From Pseudomonas urmiensis (GTDB taxonomy: Bacteria > Pseudomonadota > Gammaproteobacteria > Pseudomonadales > Pseudomonadaceae), in NCBI RefSeq assembly GCF_014268815.2, contig NZ_JABWRE020000001.1, positions 2,981,001 through 3,045,000 of the forward strand: a stretch of 64,000 bases of DNA, written 5' to 3'. Shown one piece after another: positions 35,684 to 44,990 of the stretch (the stretch's first letter is position 1; every line of letters starts with the position of its first letter). The position numbers and the translations under genes were made by a program. Below the pieces are notes generated by a model. It saw nothing but the letters and a program-made list of their open reading frames with translations. It did not search any database and was not told where the DNA came from.

Positions 35684-35983
35684 ATGCACCAGACACCCAG
35701 TAATCACAGCGAAAAGCGCGATTTCATCCGCATGCGAATCGATGCCCAGGTCAGCCTGCTGCATGCTGGCCAGGTGATTGCTGCGGTATGCGTGGACCTG
35801 TCCAGCAGCGGCATGCAGATCAAGGCCCCGCAACGCTACCAGGTGGGCGACCAGATCGAGGTGAGCATCGACTCCGACCACCCGGCGCTAAAGGGCTTGC
35901 ACGCCAGCACCGAGGTAGTGTGGATCGCCGATCAGCCCGGCGGCCAGCAGAAGTTCGGCCTGCGGATTCTGGCCATGCATTGA
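35684..35983 (+). CDS. PilZ-domain protein (c-di-GMP receptor candidate)
   Basis: Single-domain protein of 99 residues. The c-di-GMP motif is present: E-K-R-D-F-I-R-M-R in the N-terminal loop and D-L-S-S-S-G about 40 residues later. ATG 35684 has AAAGGA six bases upstream; frames upstream to 35525 are not supported. It lies divergently next to hsbRA, another motility/biofilm switch. The partner is unknown. Confidence 0.87.
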   Translation: MHQTPSNHSEKRDFIRMRIDAQVSLLHAGQVIAAVCVDLSSSGMQIKAPQRYQVGDQIEVSIDSDHPALKGLHASTEVVWIADQPGGQQKFGLRILAMH

Positions 35984-35995
35984 GCTGTTAGGAAA

Positions 35996-36106
35996 AAACT
36001 GGGGCCGCTTCGCCGCCCTTCGCGGGCAAGCCCGCTCCCACAGTGTTCGGCGCTGTACTGGTGGGAGCGGGCTTGCCCGCGAAGGGCGGCGAAGCGGCCC
36101 CAGTTT
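35996..36106. terminator. Perfect 46-base inverted REP pair with T-run, mlaA terminator
   Basis: Arms 35996-36041 and 36061-36106 are exact reverse complements of 46 bases with a 19-base loop, and contain REP cores plus GGGGCCGCTTCGCC. In the mlaA direction the stem is followed by a T-run (complement of 35992-35997), so it should end mlaA transcription and could also stop PilZ readthrough. Confidence 0.8.
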
Positions 36107-36121
36107 CACAAAATACTGAGA

Positions 36122-36829
36122 TCAGAAGTCGTCTTCGACTTCGCCATCCTTGACCTTGAACTCGCGATTCTGCAAGTACGCGTTGCGGATGAACACGTAC
36201 TTGTCGCCACTGATCAGCTTCTCGGCCGACAGCAGGCTGGCGCGGGTGTCGATGATGTCCACGGGAATGATCGAGTTGCGCGTCGGCACGTGGTCGATGT
36301 AACGGTAGGGTTCGGTGTAGGTGTCCGGATACTTGGCCAGGCCATCGCGCACGGTGCTTGGGCCAAGCAGTGGGATCACCACATACGGGCCGCTGGCTAC
36401 GCCCCAGTAACCCAGGGTCTGGCCGAAGTCTTCGTCGTTGCGCTGCAGGCCCATCTTGGTGCCGACGTCGAAGAAACCGCCCAGGCCAAAGGTGGTGTTG
36501 ACGATCAACCGCGCGGTATCCACGCCAGCCGCATGCGGCTTGAGCTGCAGGACATTGTTGGCCAGGTTGGTGACATCGCCCAGGTTACGGAAGATGTTGT
36601 GAATGCCGTCTTCGAGAAACTGCGGGGTGATCGCCTGGTAACCCTGGGCCAGCGGCTTGAGGGCATAGGTATCAAGGGTGTCGTTGAACCTGAAGATCGG
36701 GCGGTTGACCGCCTCCCACGGATCTTCTTCGGTCGCCGCCTGGGTGGCCGCCACGGGCGCCAATAGCAGGCTGGCGCAGACACAGGCGTGGGTGATTCGC
36801 TCGATCACTCCGGCACCGATCCTATGCAT
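36122..36829 (-). CDS. mlaA: MlaA/VacJ outer-membrane lipid-asymmetry protein
   Basis: Protein of 235 residues with a signal peptide (about 1-31, cleavage after T-Q-A). The mature part starts E-E-D-P-W-E-A-V-N-R-P-I-F-R-F-N, typical of MlaA. It removes phospholipids from the outer leaflet and hands them to MlaC. There is no lipobox cysteine at the cleavage site, so it appears not to be lipidated, unlike E. coli MlaA. ATG 36829 follows GGAG. Not linked to mlaFEDCB. Confidence 0.9.
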   Translation of the reverse strand: MHRIGAGVIERITHACVCASLLLAPVAATQAATEEDPWEAVNRPIFRFNDTLDTYALKPLAQGYQAITPQFLEDGIHNIFRNLGDVTNLANNVLQLKPHAAGVDTARLIVNTTFGLGGFFDVGTKMGLQRNDEDFGQTLGYWGVASGPYVVIPLLGPSTVRDGLAKYPDTYTEPYRYIDHVPTRNSIIPVDIIDTRASLLSAEKLISGDKYVFIRNAYLQNREFKVKDGEVEDDF

Positions 36830-37020
36830 AGATGTTTCTCCATCGGATTTCACGGTCGCAGGCGCCTTGGCGCGCTGCTTAAGAAGGCGACAGTATAAAG
36901 GGTCGCTGGCTGATAAACACCTTTACACATTATTGCTCAACATTTTGTGAACATCTGTTGCGAAGTCATCCCACGGTAACAATCGACGCATAGCCTGCGC
37001 AGTATTTCAGGGACGTTACC

Positions 37021-37584
37021 ATGCACGACGCACCCGCCTTCACCGCTGTGCTCTTCGGCTTGCGCAGCTGCCTGGTCCAGCCATCCGAGGGCAACCCCCT
37101 CCCGGCCCCCGGAGCCCTGCAAACCCTAGCCGGCTTGCGTCAGCAACACATTCCCTGCATCTGGCTCGATGAACTCAACACCTCGCAAAGCGAGCAATTG
37201 GCCAGCGTGCTGCCGCAGTGGCTACCGGGGCAGCTGACCGCCTCCCCCCCTTGGCCTGCGCCCAATGCCTGCTGGCAAGCGCTGATGCAACTGCAAAGCC
37301 AGCAGTTGGACGGTTGCGTGGTGGTCAGCGGCGACCCGCGCTTGCTGCAGTGCGGGCTCAACGCTGGGCTGTGGACGGTAGGCCTGGCGGCATGTAGCCC
37401 CTCGTGCGATCTTTCCTCGACCCAGTGGCAAGCCATGAACCCGCAAGATCGCGAGCTAGCGCGAGGCAAGGCGACCCTTGAGCTGTTCAGCCTGGGCGTG
37501 CACTCGGTGATCGATCATCTGGAAGCACTCGATACCTGCCTGGCGGACATCGCCCAACGTCGGCGCAAGGGCGAAAAACCCTGA
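37021..37584 (+). CDS. HAD-superfamily pseudoenzyme related to phosphonoacetaldehyde hydrolase
   Basis: Protein of 187 residues. It keeps PhnX-like features (A-V-L-F at the N-terminus, S-G-D...N-A-G-L-W-T-V-G-L about 101-120, and G-V-H-S-V-I-D-H near the C-terminus). However, the catalytic aspartates of motif I (D-x-D) are G13 and R15, and the second acidic residue of the G-D-x-x-x-D motif is lost. The cap domain is shortened. It cannot act by the normal HAD mechanism, so a binding or regulatory role is possible. ATG 37021 follows GGGACG. Confidence 0.65.
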   Translation: MHDAPAFTAVLFGLRSCLVQPSEGNPLPAPGALQTLAGLRQQHIPCIWLDELNTSQSEQLASVLPQWLPGQLTASPPWPAPNACWQALMQLQSQQLDGCVVVSGDPRLLQCGLNAGLWTVGLAACSPSCDLSSTQWQAMNPQDRELARGKATLELFSLGVHSVIDHLEALDTCLADIAQRRRKGEKP

Positions 37585-37707
37585 CACAGGGTGATTGACG
37601 CGGATCATGCAAAGCAGCGGCGAGTGGATTACGCTTGAAGACAGGTGAGAACCTTTGCCTAGTTGCCGAGGTCCATGCTTTGCCAAGCCATAGAGGGAGA
37701 ACACCCA

Positions 37708-37971
37708 ATGCCTGCCCGCGAACTGCAAGAGCGGCTGAACAGCCTGCGCGAGCAACTGGATCGAAATGTGCCGCTCACAGAAGAAGAGTTGGCCGCGCTG
37801 TATGAAGAAGCCAGACAGATCGAAGCTCAGTTGAAGCTTGAGGAAGCTACGCCGGACAACAACCTGGCTGATGGTTTCCACCTGGCGGTCGAGCGCTTTG
37901 AAGTCGAACACCCGGACCTGACTGCCACCCTGCGCAGTATCGCCAATAGCCTGCACAGCATGGGCATCTAA
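37708..37971 (+). CDS. DUF4404 family protein
   Basis: Small, acidic, wholly helical cytosolic protein of 87 residues with an N-terminal coiled-coil (about 3-52, leucine heptads) and a conserved H-P-D-L-T-A-T-L-R segment near the C-terminus. GAGGGAGA lies eight bases before ATG 37708. It is common in Pseudomonas and of unknown function. Confidence 0.82.
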   Translation: MPARELQERLNSLREQLDRNVPLTEEELAALYEEARQIEAQLKLEEATPDNNLADGFHLAVERFEVEHPDLTATLRSIANSLHSMGI

Positions 37972-37990
37972 GCCCGGGTCAACAATGTAC

Positions 37991-38009
37991 GGGGCCGCCA
38001 AGCGGCCCC
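37991..38009. terminator. Short perfect GC hairpin between convergent genes
   Basis: GGGGCCGC and GCGGCCCC pair perfectly around a three-base loop, between DUF4404 and queF. The same stem appears at 41623 and inside two REP pairs. Confidence 0.5.
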
Positions 38010-38016
38010 CGCACTG

Positions 38017-38847
38017 TCACTGACGAACCAGTCGCAGATTGTTCGGACTGATCGCCCCAGTACTGCGATACGGGTTGATATCCAAGCCCCCCCGGCGCAC
38101 ATAGCGCGCATACACGGTCAGATACTCAGGCTTGAGCAAGCGCTTAAGGTCCAGATAGATCCGCTCCACACACTGCTCATGGAAGTCTGCATGTTGGCGG
38201 AAGCTGACCAGGTAGGTCAGCAGACTGGCATGATCCAGCGCAAGGCCCTTGTACTCCACCACCACGCTACCCCAGTCAGGCTGGCCAGTGACCGGGCAGT
38301 TGGATTTGAGCAGATGGCTGTGAACCGCCTCCTCCACCACCCGCTGCGGATCGCACTGCAACAACTTTGGTTGTGGCTGCTCGTAGTTGCTGATCGCCAC
38401 ATCCAGCCCATCGATGCACTGCCCCGGCAGCGCCACCACGCCCTCACCTTCAACCTCAGCCAGGGTGCGCACGCGCACCGCTACCGGCTTGCCAGCCGCC
38501 GCTGACAGGTCCTTCTCAAGGCACGCCTGCAGCTCATCGGTAGAGGCGAAAACCGTCTGGTTCAGCGAGTTGAGGTACAACTTGAACGACTTGGACTCGA
38601 TGATATTCGGTGAATCTGCCGGTATGGCGAACTCGCCGATGGCCACCACTGGCTTGCCCGAAGGCAACAGCCAGGACAGCTCGAAGCAGTTCCAGTAATC
38701 GACGCCCTGCCATGGCAGGGCATCGCCACTGACCCCAAGCTCGGCCCACTTGGCCAGGCGTGGGATGGGGAACAGCAGCGATGGGGTGTAGGTAGAGATG
38801 TATTCGCTGGACTTGCCCAGCGGAGAGTGTTCGGCTGCGGGGTGCAT
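38017..38847 (-). CDS. queF: NADPH-dependent 7-cyano-7-deazaguanine reductase
   Basis: Long (bimodular) QueF of 276 residues. The nucleophilic Cys and proton-donor Asp are in [12 protein letters not shown] (about 185-196), with the E-S-K-S-F-K-L-Y motif in the N-terminal half. It reduces preQ0 to preQ1 in queuosine synthesis. The length and start match the E. coli-type enzyme. Monocistronic; convergent with DUF4404. Confidence 0.95.
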   Translation of the reverse strand: MHPAAEHSPLGKSSEYISTYTPSLLFPIPRLAKWAELGVSGDALPWQGVDYWNCFELSWLLPSGKPVVAIGEFAIPADSPNIIESKSFKLYLNSLNQTVFASTDELQACLEKDLSAAAGKPVAVRVRTLAEVEGEGVVALPGQCIDGLDVAISNYEQPQPKLLQCDPQRVVEEAVHSHLLKSNCPVTGQPDWGSVVVEYKGLALDHASLLTYLVSFRQHADFHEQCVERIYLDLKRLLKPEYLTVYARYVRRGGLDINPYRSTGAISPNNLRLVRQ

Positions 38848-38915
38848 GGAATCTGACCTGAAAGTTCGAAACTGCCCCTAGTCTACCGGTTTTGCACCCC
38901 GCCTTGGGCAGCAAG

Positions 38916-39419
38916 TCACTCGATGGTCAACGGCCCGACCATGCCAGCCTGGTAGTGACCGGGCACGTTGCAGGCGAATTCGATCGCTGCCGAGGTGCGG
39001 AAGGTCCAGGTCAACTCGCCGCGCTGACCCGGCTGCAGCAGTACCGTATTGCCGCCCGCATGGCCGTGCTCGCCATGGGCCATTTGGTTGTGGTCCATGC
39101 CCTCGTGATTCATCCCGGCGGTGAACAGCTTGCCCTGCATGGCGATCATCTGTTTCTGGTGCTCGACGTGCATGGCCTTGTCGCCCAGGTTGAACTCGTG
39201 GGGCAATTGGCCTTGGTTGATGAGGACGAAGCGCACCGTTTCACCGGCTTTTACCTGCAGGCTTTTCGGTTCGAAGGAAATGTCCTTGAGCACGACCTCG
39301 ACGGTGCGCGTGGCCTTGGCTGCCGTGGCTGGCTCGCCAAAGGCGAAGCCGTGGCTGCTATCAGCCAGCACAGGCAGGCTGAACAGCGCGAGAGCGACGG
39401 CAATGAACGGGTGTTTCAT
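38916..39419 (-). CDS. Periplasmic cupredoxin, copper tolerance (CopI-like)
   Basis: Protein of 167 residues with a signal peptide (about 1-19). It has a plastocyanin-like fold with type-1 copper ligands His in L-P-H-E-F and Cys, His, Met in A-C-N-V-P-G-H-Y-Q-A-G-M. A His/Met-rich insert (about 100-130) could bind extra copper. CopI-type proteins protect against periplasmic copper. It is divergent from copRS with a CopR-like box between, so it is probably copper-induced. No copA/copB genes are adjacent. Confidence 0.85.
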   Translation of the reverse strand: MKHPFIAVALALFSLPVLADSSHGFAFGEPATAAKATRTVEVVLKDISFEPKSLQVKAGETVRFVLINQGQLPHEFNLGDKAMHVEHQKQMIAMQGKLFTAGMNHEGMDHNQMAHGEHGHAGGNTVLLQPGQRGELTWTFRTSAAIEFACNVPGHYQAGMVGPLTIE

Positions 39420-39491
39420 ATCTACTCCGGGGGTTACAGCGATGATGAGGCGACTTTATGGGGCAATGACTGGCAGCTAGCTGACGGGAAG

Positions 39492-39507
39492 ATTACAACT
39501 TTGTCAG
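39492..39507. promoter_or_regulatory. CopR/CusR box
   Basis: ATTACAACTTTGTCAG contains the TTACAA-N2-TTGTCA inverted repeat typical of CusR/CopR operators, 73 bases upstream of the cupredoxin start and 90 bases upstream of copR. Confidence 0.7.
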
Positions 39508-39596
39508 CTTGGGCGAAGGGCAAAACCATCACGTATCATTTCCGCACGCCAGCGCATCCAACCGGGCGATGGGCTTCAACTTGAGAAGGACCGTGC

Positions 39597-40277
39597 ATGA
39601 AACTGCTGATCGTCGAGGACCAGGCCAAGACCGGCCATTACCTGCGCCAGGGCCTGAGCGAAGCAGGCTTCGCCACCGAGCTTGCCGCCGATGGCGAAAC
39701 CGGCCTGCACCTGGCGCTGACCGGCGATCACGCGCTGTTGATCCTCGATGTGATGCTACCTGGCCGTGACGGCTGGCAGATCCTTCAGGCCGTACGTCAG
39801 GCGGGCCTAGAGACGCCAGTGCTGTTTCTGACCGCGCGCGATGCCGTGGAAGATCGGGTGCACGGCCTGGAACTCGGCGCGGACGATTACCTGGTCAAGC
39901 CGTTTGCCTTCTCCGAGCTGTTAGCGCGCGTGCGCAGCCTGTTACGACGCGGTGCCAGCCCCAGTTTGGACACCACGCTGACCCTCGCCGACCTGCGTCT
40001 GGACCTGATTCGTCGCCGCGCCGAGCGCGCCGGCCAGCGCATCGACCTTACCGCCAAGGAGTTCGCCCTGCTCGAACTGCTGTTGCGTCGCCAAGGCGAG
40101 GTACTGCCCAAGTCATTGATCGCTTCCCAAGTCTGGGACATGAATTTCGACAGCGACACCAATGTCATCGAAGTCGCCATCCGCCGCTTGCGCCTGAAGA
40201 TCGATGATGCCCATCGCAACAAGCTGATCCACACCGTGCGCGGCATGGGCTACGTACTTGAGGAGCGCCAGGACTGA
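39597..40277 (+). CDS. copR: Copper-responsive response regulator, OmpR family
   Basis: Protein of 226 residues with a receiver domain (phospho-acceptor D51 in [10 protein letters not shown] in V-K-P-F-A-F) and a C-terminal winged helix (about 128-222). It belongs to the heavy-metal CusR/CopR group. AAGGA precedes ATG 39597. The stop overlaps the copS start (TGATG). It probably activates the cupredoxin and itself through the box at 39492-39507. Confidence 0.9.
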   Translation: MKLLIVEDQAKTGHYLRQGLSEAGFATELAADGETGLHLALTGDHALLILDVMLPGRDGWQILQAVRQAGLETPVLFLTARDAVEDRVHGLELGADDYLVKPFAFSELLARVRSLLRRGASPSLDTTLTLADLRLDLIRRRAERAGQRIDLTAKEFALLELLLRRQGEVLPKSLIASQVWDMNFDSDTNVIEVAIRRLRLKIDDAHRNKLIHTVRGMGYVLEERQD

Positions 40278-41620
40278 TGCGCCGATTGTCGCTGGGCAGC
40301 CGTCTGGCCCTGCTGTTCGCCGCCTGTACCGCGGCAGTGTCATTGACTGCCGGGCTGTTGTTCAGCCATGCCAGCAAACACCACTTCGTCGAACTCGACC
40401 AACAACTGCTCGGCGCCCGTCTGTCGCAGCTGCGCAGCCAACTGGCTGGGGTCGACTCGGCGGACAAACTGGCCGCCAGACTGCCAGCGCTGCGCGGTGA
40501 GCTCAGCCACCAGGCCGATCTCGCGCTGCGTATTCGTGGCGCCGAAGGCGAGCTGTGGTTCCAGAGTCGCCCTGGGCTGCCAGAGGATGCTGTACAACCT
40601 GGCCTAGCCACCTTGCGTGCCGACAGCGTCGATTACCGCAGCCTGTCCGTGCCGCTCGATGAGCACGCTGAGCACGCCGCGCAACTAACCCTGTTCCTCG
40701 ACATCACCCACCACCAACATTTCTTGCAGGGCATGCAGCGACTGATCTGGCTCACCGTCGGCCTGTCGGCACTGGCCACCGCCCTGCTCGGCGCCTGGGC
40801 TGCGCGGCGCGGGCTACGACCGTTAAGGCAGATCGGCGAAGTGGCGGCGAGCGTCAGTGCCCACTCCCTGACCACGCGCCTGCCGGTGGCGCAGATGCCC
40901 GAAGAGTTGGCGCAGCTGGCCAGCACGGTGAACGCCATGCTGCAGCGGCTGGATGACGCCTTCCAGCGGCTCTCGGCATTTTCTGCCGATATTGCCCATG
41001 AGCTGCGCACGCCGCTGTCCAACCTGCTGACCCACACCCAAGTCACCCTGACCCGTCCACGCAGCCTGGAAGAGTATCGCGAAGCGCTGCATGGCAACCT
41101 CGAAGAGCTGCAGTGGATGGCCCAACTGGTCAACGACATGCTCTACCTGGCCAAGGCTGACCATGGCTTGTTGATGCCCAACCGCCAGCCGCTGGAGTTG
41201 GCTGCGGAGGTCGATGCCCTGCTCGACTACTACGCTGCGCTGGCCGAGGAAAGCGACGTGAAACTGCTACGCGAGGGCGCGGCGACGATCGAGGGCGATC
41301 GGCACATGCTGCGGCGGGCGCTTTCCAACCTGCTGGACAATGCGCTGCGCTTCACCCCTCAAGGTGGCACGATCAAGGTGAGCTTGACGGCGGGGTTGAG
41401 TATCACGGTGGCCAACACCGGGCCTGCGATTGAGGCGGGAGCGTTGCAGCGCTTGTTTGATCGTTTCTACCGGGCTGATCCTGCGCGACGAGAAGGCAGC
41501 AGCGAGCATGCGGGCTTGGGACTGGCAATTACCCGGTCGATTGTCCAGGCGCATGGCGGGGGGATTCGGGCAGAATGTGAAGGTGGCTGGACGCGGTTTG
41601 TGATCAACCTACCGGGATGA
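40277..41620 (+). CDS. copS: Copper sensor histidine kinase, heavy-metal type
   Basis: Membrane kinase of 447 residues: TM1 about 10-32, periplasmic sensor about 33-155, TM2 about 156-180, HAMP about 180-232, HisKA with H in F-S-A-D-I-A-H-E-L-R-T-P-L (about 239), and HATPase_c with N-L-L-D-N-A and G-L-G-L-A-I. It pairs with copR by overlap. The periplasmic domain is compact with few histidines, so copper rather than another metal is assigned mainly from the neighbouring cupredoxin and box. Confidence 0.88.
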   Translation: MRRLSLGSRLALLFAACTAAVSLTAGLLFSHASKHHFVELDQQLLGARLSQLRSQLAGVDSADKLAARLPALRGELSHQADLALRIRGAEGELWFQSRPGLPEDAVQPGLATLRADSVDYRSLSVPLDEHAEHAAQLTLFLDITHHQHFLQGMQRLIWLTVGLSALATALLGAWAARRGLRPLRQIGEVAASVSAHSLTTRLPVAQMPEELAQLASTVNAMLQRLDDAFQRLSAFSADIAHELRTPLSNLLTHTQVTLTRPRSLEEYREALHGNLEELQWMAQLVNDMLYLAKADHGLLMPNRQPLELAAEVDALLDYYAALAEESDVKLLREGAATIEGDRHMLRRALSNLLDNALRFTPQGGTIKVSLTAGLSITVANTGPAIEAGALQRLFDRFYRADPARREGSSEHAGLGLAITRSIVQAHGGGIRAECEGGWTRFVINLPG

Positions 41621-41622
41621 CC

Positions 41623-41644
41623 GGGGCCGCGGTAAAGCGGCCCC
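41623..41644. terminator. GC hairpin between convergent copS and lolE
   Basis: GGGGCCGC(GGTAAA)GCGGCCCC forms a perfect eight-base stem between the two stops. No T-run; a modest terminator at best. Confidence 0.5.
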
Positions 41645-41651
41645 CAACCCA

Positions 41652-42896
41652 TCACTCGTAACGCAGCGCCATGGCCGGCTCGATCTGCGAAGCGCGGTAC
41701 GCCGGATAGATAGTCGCCAGGAAGCTCATCACCAACCCTGCCGTGCAGATAATCGCCACATCCGCCCATTGCAGCTGCGAAGGCAGGCTGCTGATGAAGT
41801 ACACATCGGATGTGAAGATATGCTGGCCACTGACCCGCTCCAGCCAGCCAACGATCTGGCTGACGTTTAGGGCGGCAATCACCCCAAGCACGCCACCGAT
41901 CAAGGTGCCGACAATACCGATCAAGCTGCCCTGGACCATGAACGTCCCCATGATTTGCGCAGGCGTGGCGCCGATGGTGCGCAAGATGGCGATGTCCGAA
42001 CCCTTGTCGTTCACCACCATCACCAAGGTGGCGATGATGTTGAACGCCGCCACCGCGATGATCATCATCAGCAGCAAGCCGATCATGGTCTTTTCCATCT
42101 TCATGGCGCTGAACAGGCTGCCTTGGGTGTGCGACCAGTCATCAGCGTGATAGGCCGCCCCCAGCTGCGCAGCAATTGCCTTGGACACCTGCGGCGCGGC
42201 ATACAAGTCATGCAACTTGAGCCGCACGCCCTGCACGCTGCCCGGTGCCCAACGCTGCATCTCGCCGGCATCGGCGACGTTGATGTAGGCCTGCGAGCCA
42301 TCCAGTTCGGCGCCAACCTTGAAGATGCCAACCACGGTCAGGCGCTGCATGCGCGGGGTGATACCGCCCGGCGCCTTGCTGATCTCAGGAACGATCAGGG
42401 TGAGTTTGTCTCCGGTATTGAGGCGGAAACGTCGCGCCGTCAGCTCGCCGATGACCACGCCGTATTCACCCGGCACCAGGTCTTGCAGGCTGCCTTGGAC
42501 GATGTGCTGACCCACGATGGAAACCTTGCCCTCTTCGGCCGGGTCGATACCGCCCACCTGAATCGGCTGCATCGCGCCCTTGTAGGACAGCATGCCTTCC
42601 ATTTCGGTAATCGGCGCCGCGGCGATCACTGCCGGGTTCTTCAGCGCGGCATCGGCGACTTTTTGCCAATCATCCAGCGGTTGCACGCCAAGGATGCTGG
42701 CATGCGGCACCAAGCCGAGAATGCGCGAGCTCATCTCACGCTGGAAGCCGTTCATCACCGACAGCACCACGATCATCGCCAGCACGCCCAGGGACAGGCC
42801 GATCATCGAGGTCATGGAGATGAACGAGATGAAGTGATTGCGGCGCTTGGCACGGGTGTAGCGAGCACCGATGAACAAGGGCAAGGGTCTGAACAT
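41652..42896 (-). CDS. lolE: Lipoprotein-releasing ABC transporter permease LolE-like
   Basis: Protein of 414 residues with MacB/LolCE topology: one N-terminal helix (about 22-48), a large periplasmic domain (about 50-260), three C-terminal helices, and the [15 protein letters not shown] signature. ATG 42896 is chosen because the paralogue lolC starts with the same M-F-R-P-L; a GTG at 42908 is possible. With LolC and LolD it extracts outer-membrane lipoproteins to LolA. Last gene of lolCDE. Confidence 0.92.
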   Translation of the reverse strand: MFRPLPLFIGARYTRAKRRNHFISFISMTSMIGLSLGVLAMIVVLSVMNGFQREMSSRILGLVPHASILGVQPLDDWQKVADAALKNPAVIAAAPITEMEGMLSYKGAMQPIQVGGIDPAEEGKVSIVGQHIVQGSLQDLVPGEYGVVIGELTARRFRLNTGDKLTLIVPEISKAPGGITPRMQRLTVVGIFKVGAELDGSQAYINVADAGEMQRWAPGSVQGVRLKLHDLYAAPQVSKAIAAQLGAAYHADDWSHTQGSLFSAMKMEKTMIGLLLMMIIAVAAFNIIATLVMVVNDKGSDIAILRTIGATPAQIMGTFMVQGSLIGIVGTLIGGVLGVIAALNVSQIVGWLERVSGQHIFTSDVYFISSLPSQLQWADVAIICTAGLVMSFLATIYPAYRASQIEPAMALRYE

Positions 42897-42955
42897 GTAC
42901 GAGAACACCCAAGAAAAAAGTTGCGGGGCGGTTTATCCCGCCCCGGGCAAGCGAC

Positions 42956-43639
42956 TCAGATCGCCACCAGGTGGCCGTCTTCGAGCTTCAATACGCGGTC
43001 CATCTGACGCGCCAGGTTGAGGTCGTGGGTGACCACCAGGAAAGCGGTTTGCGAAGCGCTGGAAAGCTCTTGCATCAGCTCCTGAATACCCTGGGCGGTG
43101 TGGTGGTCGAGGTTGCCGGTCGGCTCATCGAGCATCACCAGGCCTGGGCGATTGACCAGCGCCCGGGCAATCGCCACGCGCTGACGCTCACCACCGGACA
43201 GTTCAGCCGGCTTGTGGCTCAGGCGATGGCTCAAGCCCACGCGCTTGAGCAGCGCTTCAGCCCGCTCGCGCGCCTCCGGGATCGGCGTGCGACCGATCAG
43301 CAGCGGCATGCAGACGTTTTCCAGAGCGGTGAACTCGGCCAGCAGGTGGTGGAACTGGTAGACGAAGCCCAGCGCGCGGTTGCGCAGCAGGCCGCGGGCG
43401 CGCTCACCGAGCGCCGACAACTCCTCGCCGGCCAACCAAACGCTGCCCTGGCTTGGGGTATCAAGACCGCCGAGCAGGTTGAGCAAGGTACTCTTGCCCG
43501 AACCTGAGCTACCGACGATGGCCACACGCTCGCCGGGGTGCAGCTCCAGCTGCAGATTGGCCAGCACCTGCACCGACTCCGGGCCCTCGTCGTAGGACTT
43601 GCCCAGGTTGCGGCAACTCAGAACGGCTTTATCACTCAT
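42956..43639 (-). CDS. lolD: Lipoprotein-releasing ABC transporter ATPase LolD
   Basis: ATPase of 227 residues with Walker [10 protein letters not shown], signature [11 protein letters not shown], Walker [12 protein letters not shown] and H-loop T-H-D. ATG 43639 (start S-D-K-A-V-L) is preferred on length; ATG 43654 overlaps the lolC stop and is the alternative. Middle gene of the essential lolCDE operon. Confidence 0.94.
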   Translation of the reverse strand: MSDKAVLSCRNLGKSYDEGPESVQVLANLQLELHPGERVAIVGSSGSGKSTLLNLLGGLDTPSQGSVWLAGEELSALGERARGLLRNRALGFVYQFHHLLAEFTALENVCMPLLIGRTPIPEARERAEALLKRVGLSHRLSHKPAELSGGERQRVAIARALVNRPGLVMLDEPTGNLDHHTAQGIQELMQELSSASQTAFLVVTHDLNLARQMDRVLKLEDGHLVAI

Positions 43640-43646
43640 GCGCGAC

Positions 43647-44897
43647 TCACTCATAACGTAGCGCCTCTGCAGGCTGGGTGCGGGCCGCACGCCAGGCCGG
43701 GTACAGGGTGGCGAAGAAACTCAGGACCAATGCCGCGCCACAGACCTGCCAGACGTCCTGGGCCATGATCTGCGACGGCAGGTAATCGATGAAGTACACA
43801 TCGGCGTTGAGGAACTTGTGCCCGATCAACGTCTCCAGGCCGGCGATCGCGGCGCTGACATTGAGTGCGGCGATGATGCCGACGACGGCGCCGATCAAGG
43901 TCCCGACCACGCCGATGACCGTACCCTGGACCATGAAGATGGCCATGATCTGCCCGGGCGTGGCGCCGAGCGTACGCAAGATGGCGATGTCGCCTTTCTT
44001 GTCGTTGACCACCATCACCAGGGTAGAAATGATGTTGAACGCCGCCACCGCGACGATCAGCAACAGCAGCAGGCCGATCATGGCCTTCTCCATGCGAATC
44101 GCCTGGTACAGGTTGCCGTGGCTGCGGGTCCAGTCGCGGGCGTAGAACTCCTGGTCGCCCAGGCGCTGAGCGATATCCCAGGCAACCCGTGGAGCCTGGA
44201 ACAGGTCGTCGAACTTCAGCCGCACACCCTGGACCTGATCGGGCTTCCAGCGGTGCAGGCGGGACAGATCGGCAATATTGGTCAGCCCCATATAACCGTC
44301 GATCTCGCCAGCGCCGACGTGGAAGGTGCCCACCACGGTAAAGCGCTTCATGCGCGGGAACATGCCGGCCGGCGTCACGCTGACCTCGGGGGCGACGAAG
44401 GTCAGCTTGTCGCCGATGGCAACGCCCAGTTTGGCGGCGGCCTTGTCGCCGATCATGATGCCCCACTCGCCCGGCGCCAGCTTGTCCAGGCTCCCTTCGC
44501 GAATGAAGTTGTCGATGATCGACACCTCCCGCTCACGGGCCGGATCGATGCCATTGAGCAGCACCTTGGAGACTTTGCCGTCGTGGGTCAGCAGGCCCTG
44601 CATCTGGGTGAAGGGCGCCACCGCCAGCACTTGCGGATTCTGCTTTACTTGTTGAGCAAGGGCCGGCCAATCATTGATCGGTTGGCCGCTCTCAAGTGTG
44701 GCGTGAGGGATCATGCCAAGCACGCGGGTACGCATCTCGTGATCGAAACCGTTCATGACCGAGAGCACTACGATCATCACCACCACGCCCAGGGCGAGGC
44801 CGATCATCGAGGTCAGGGAAATGAACGAGACGAAGTGATTGCGACGCTTGGCACGGGTATAACGCGTACCGATGAATGCGAATAGAGGTCTGAACAT
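43647..44897 (-). CDS. lolC: Lipoprotein-releasing ABC transporter permease LolC-like
   Basis: Protein of 416 residues, clearly paralogous to LolE of this operon (same [13 protein letters not shown] signature, same four-helix MacB topology, same R-Y-E C-terminus). Being first in the operon it is assigned LolC, the subunit that contacts LolA through a periplasmic hook. The two permeases share long near-identical stretches, so assignment of C versus E rests on gene order. Confidence 0.91.
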   Translation of the reverse strand: MFRPLFAFIGTRYTRAKRRNHFVSFISLTSMIGLALGVVVMIVVLSVMNGFDHEMRTRVLGMIPHATLESGQPINDWPALAQQVKQNPQVLAVAPFTQMQGLLTHDGKVSKVLLNGIDPAREREVSIIDNFIREGSLDKLAPGEWGIMIGDKAAAKLGVAIGDKLTFVAPEVSVTPAGMFPRMKRFTVVGTFHVGAGEIDGYMGLTNIADLSRLHRWKPDQVQGVRLKFDDLFQAPRVAWDIAQRLGDQEFYARDWTRSHGNLYQAIRMEKAMIGLLLLLIVAVAAFNIISTLVMVVNDKKGDIAILRTLGATPGQIMAIFMVQGTVIGVVGTLIGAVVGIIAALNVSAAIAGLETLIGHKFLNADVYFIDYLPSQIMAQDVWQVCGAALVLSFFATLYPAWRAARTQPAEALRYE

Positions 44898-44990
44898 GTC
44901 GGGGCTTGTTCGGATGAAAGGGAACGTCCTTGTGGCGGGGCGCCTACGGCGGCTTTACACTCGGACCACCGCCGTAACCTTGGGTTCGCC

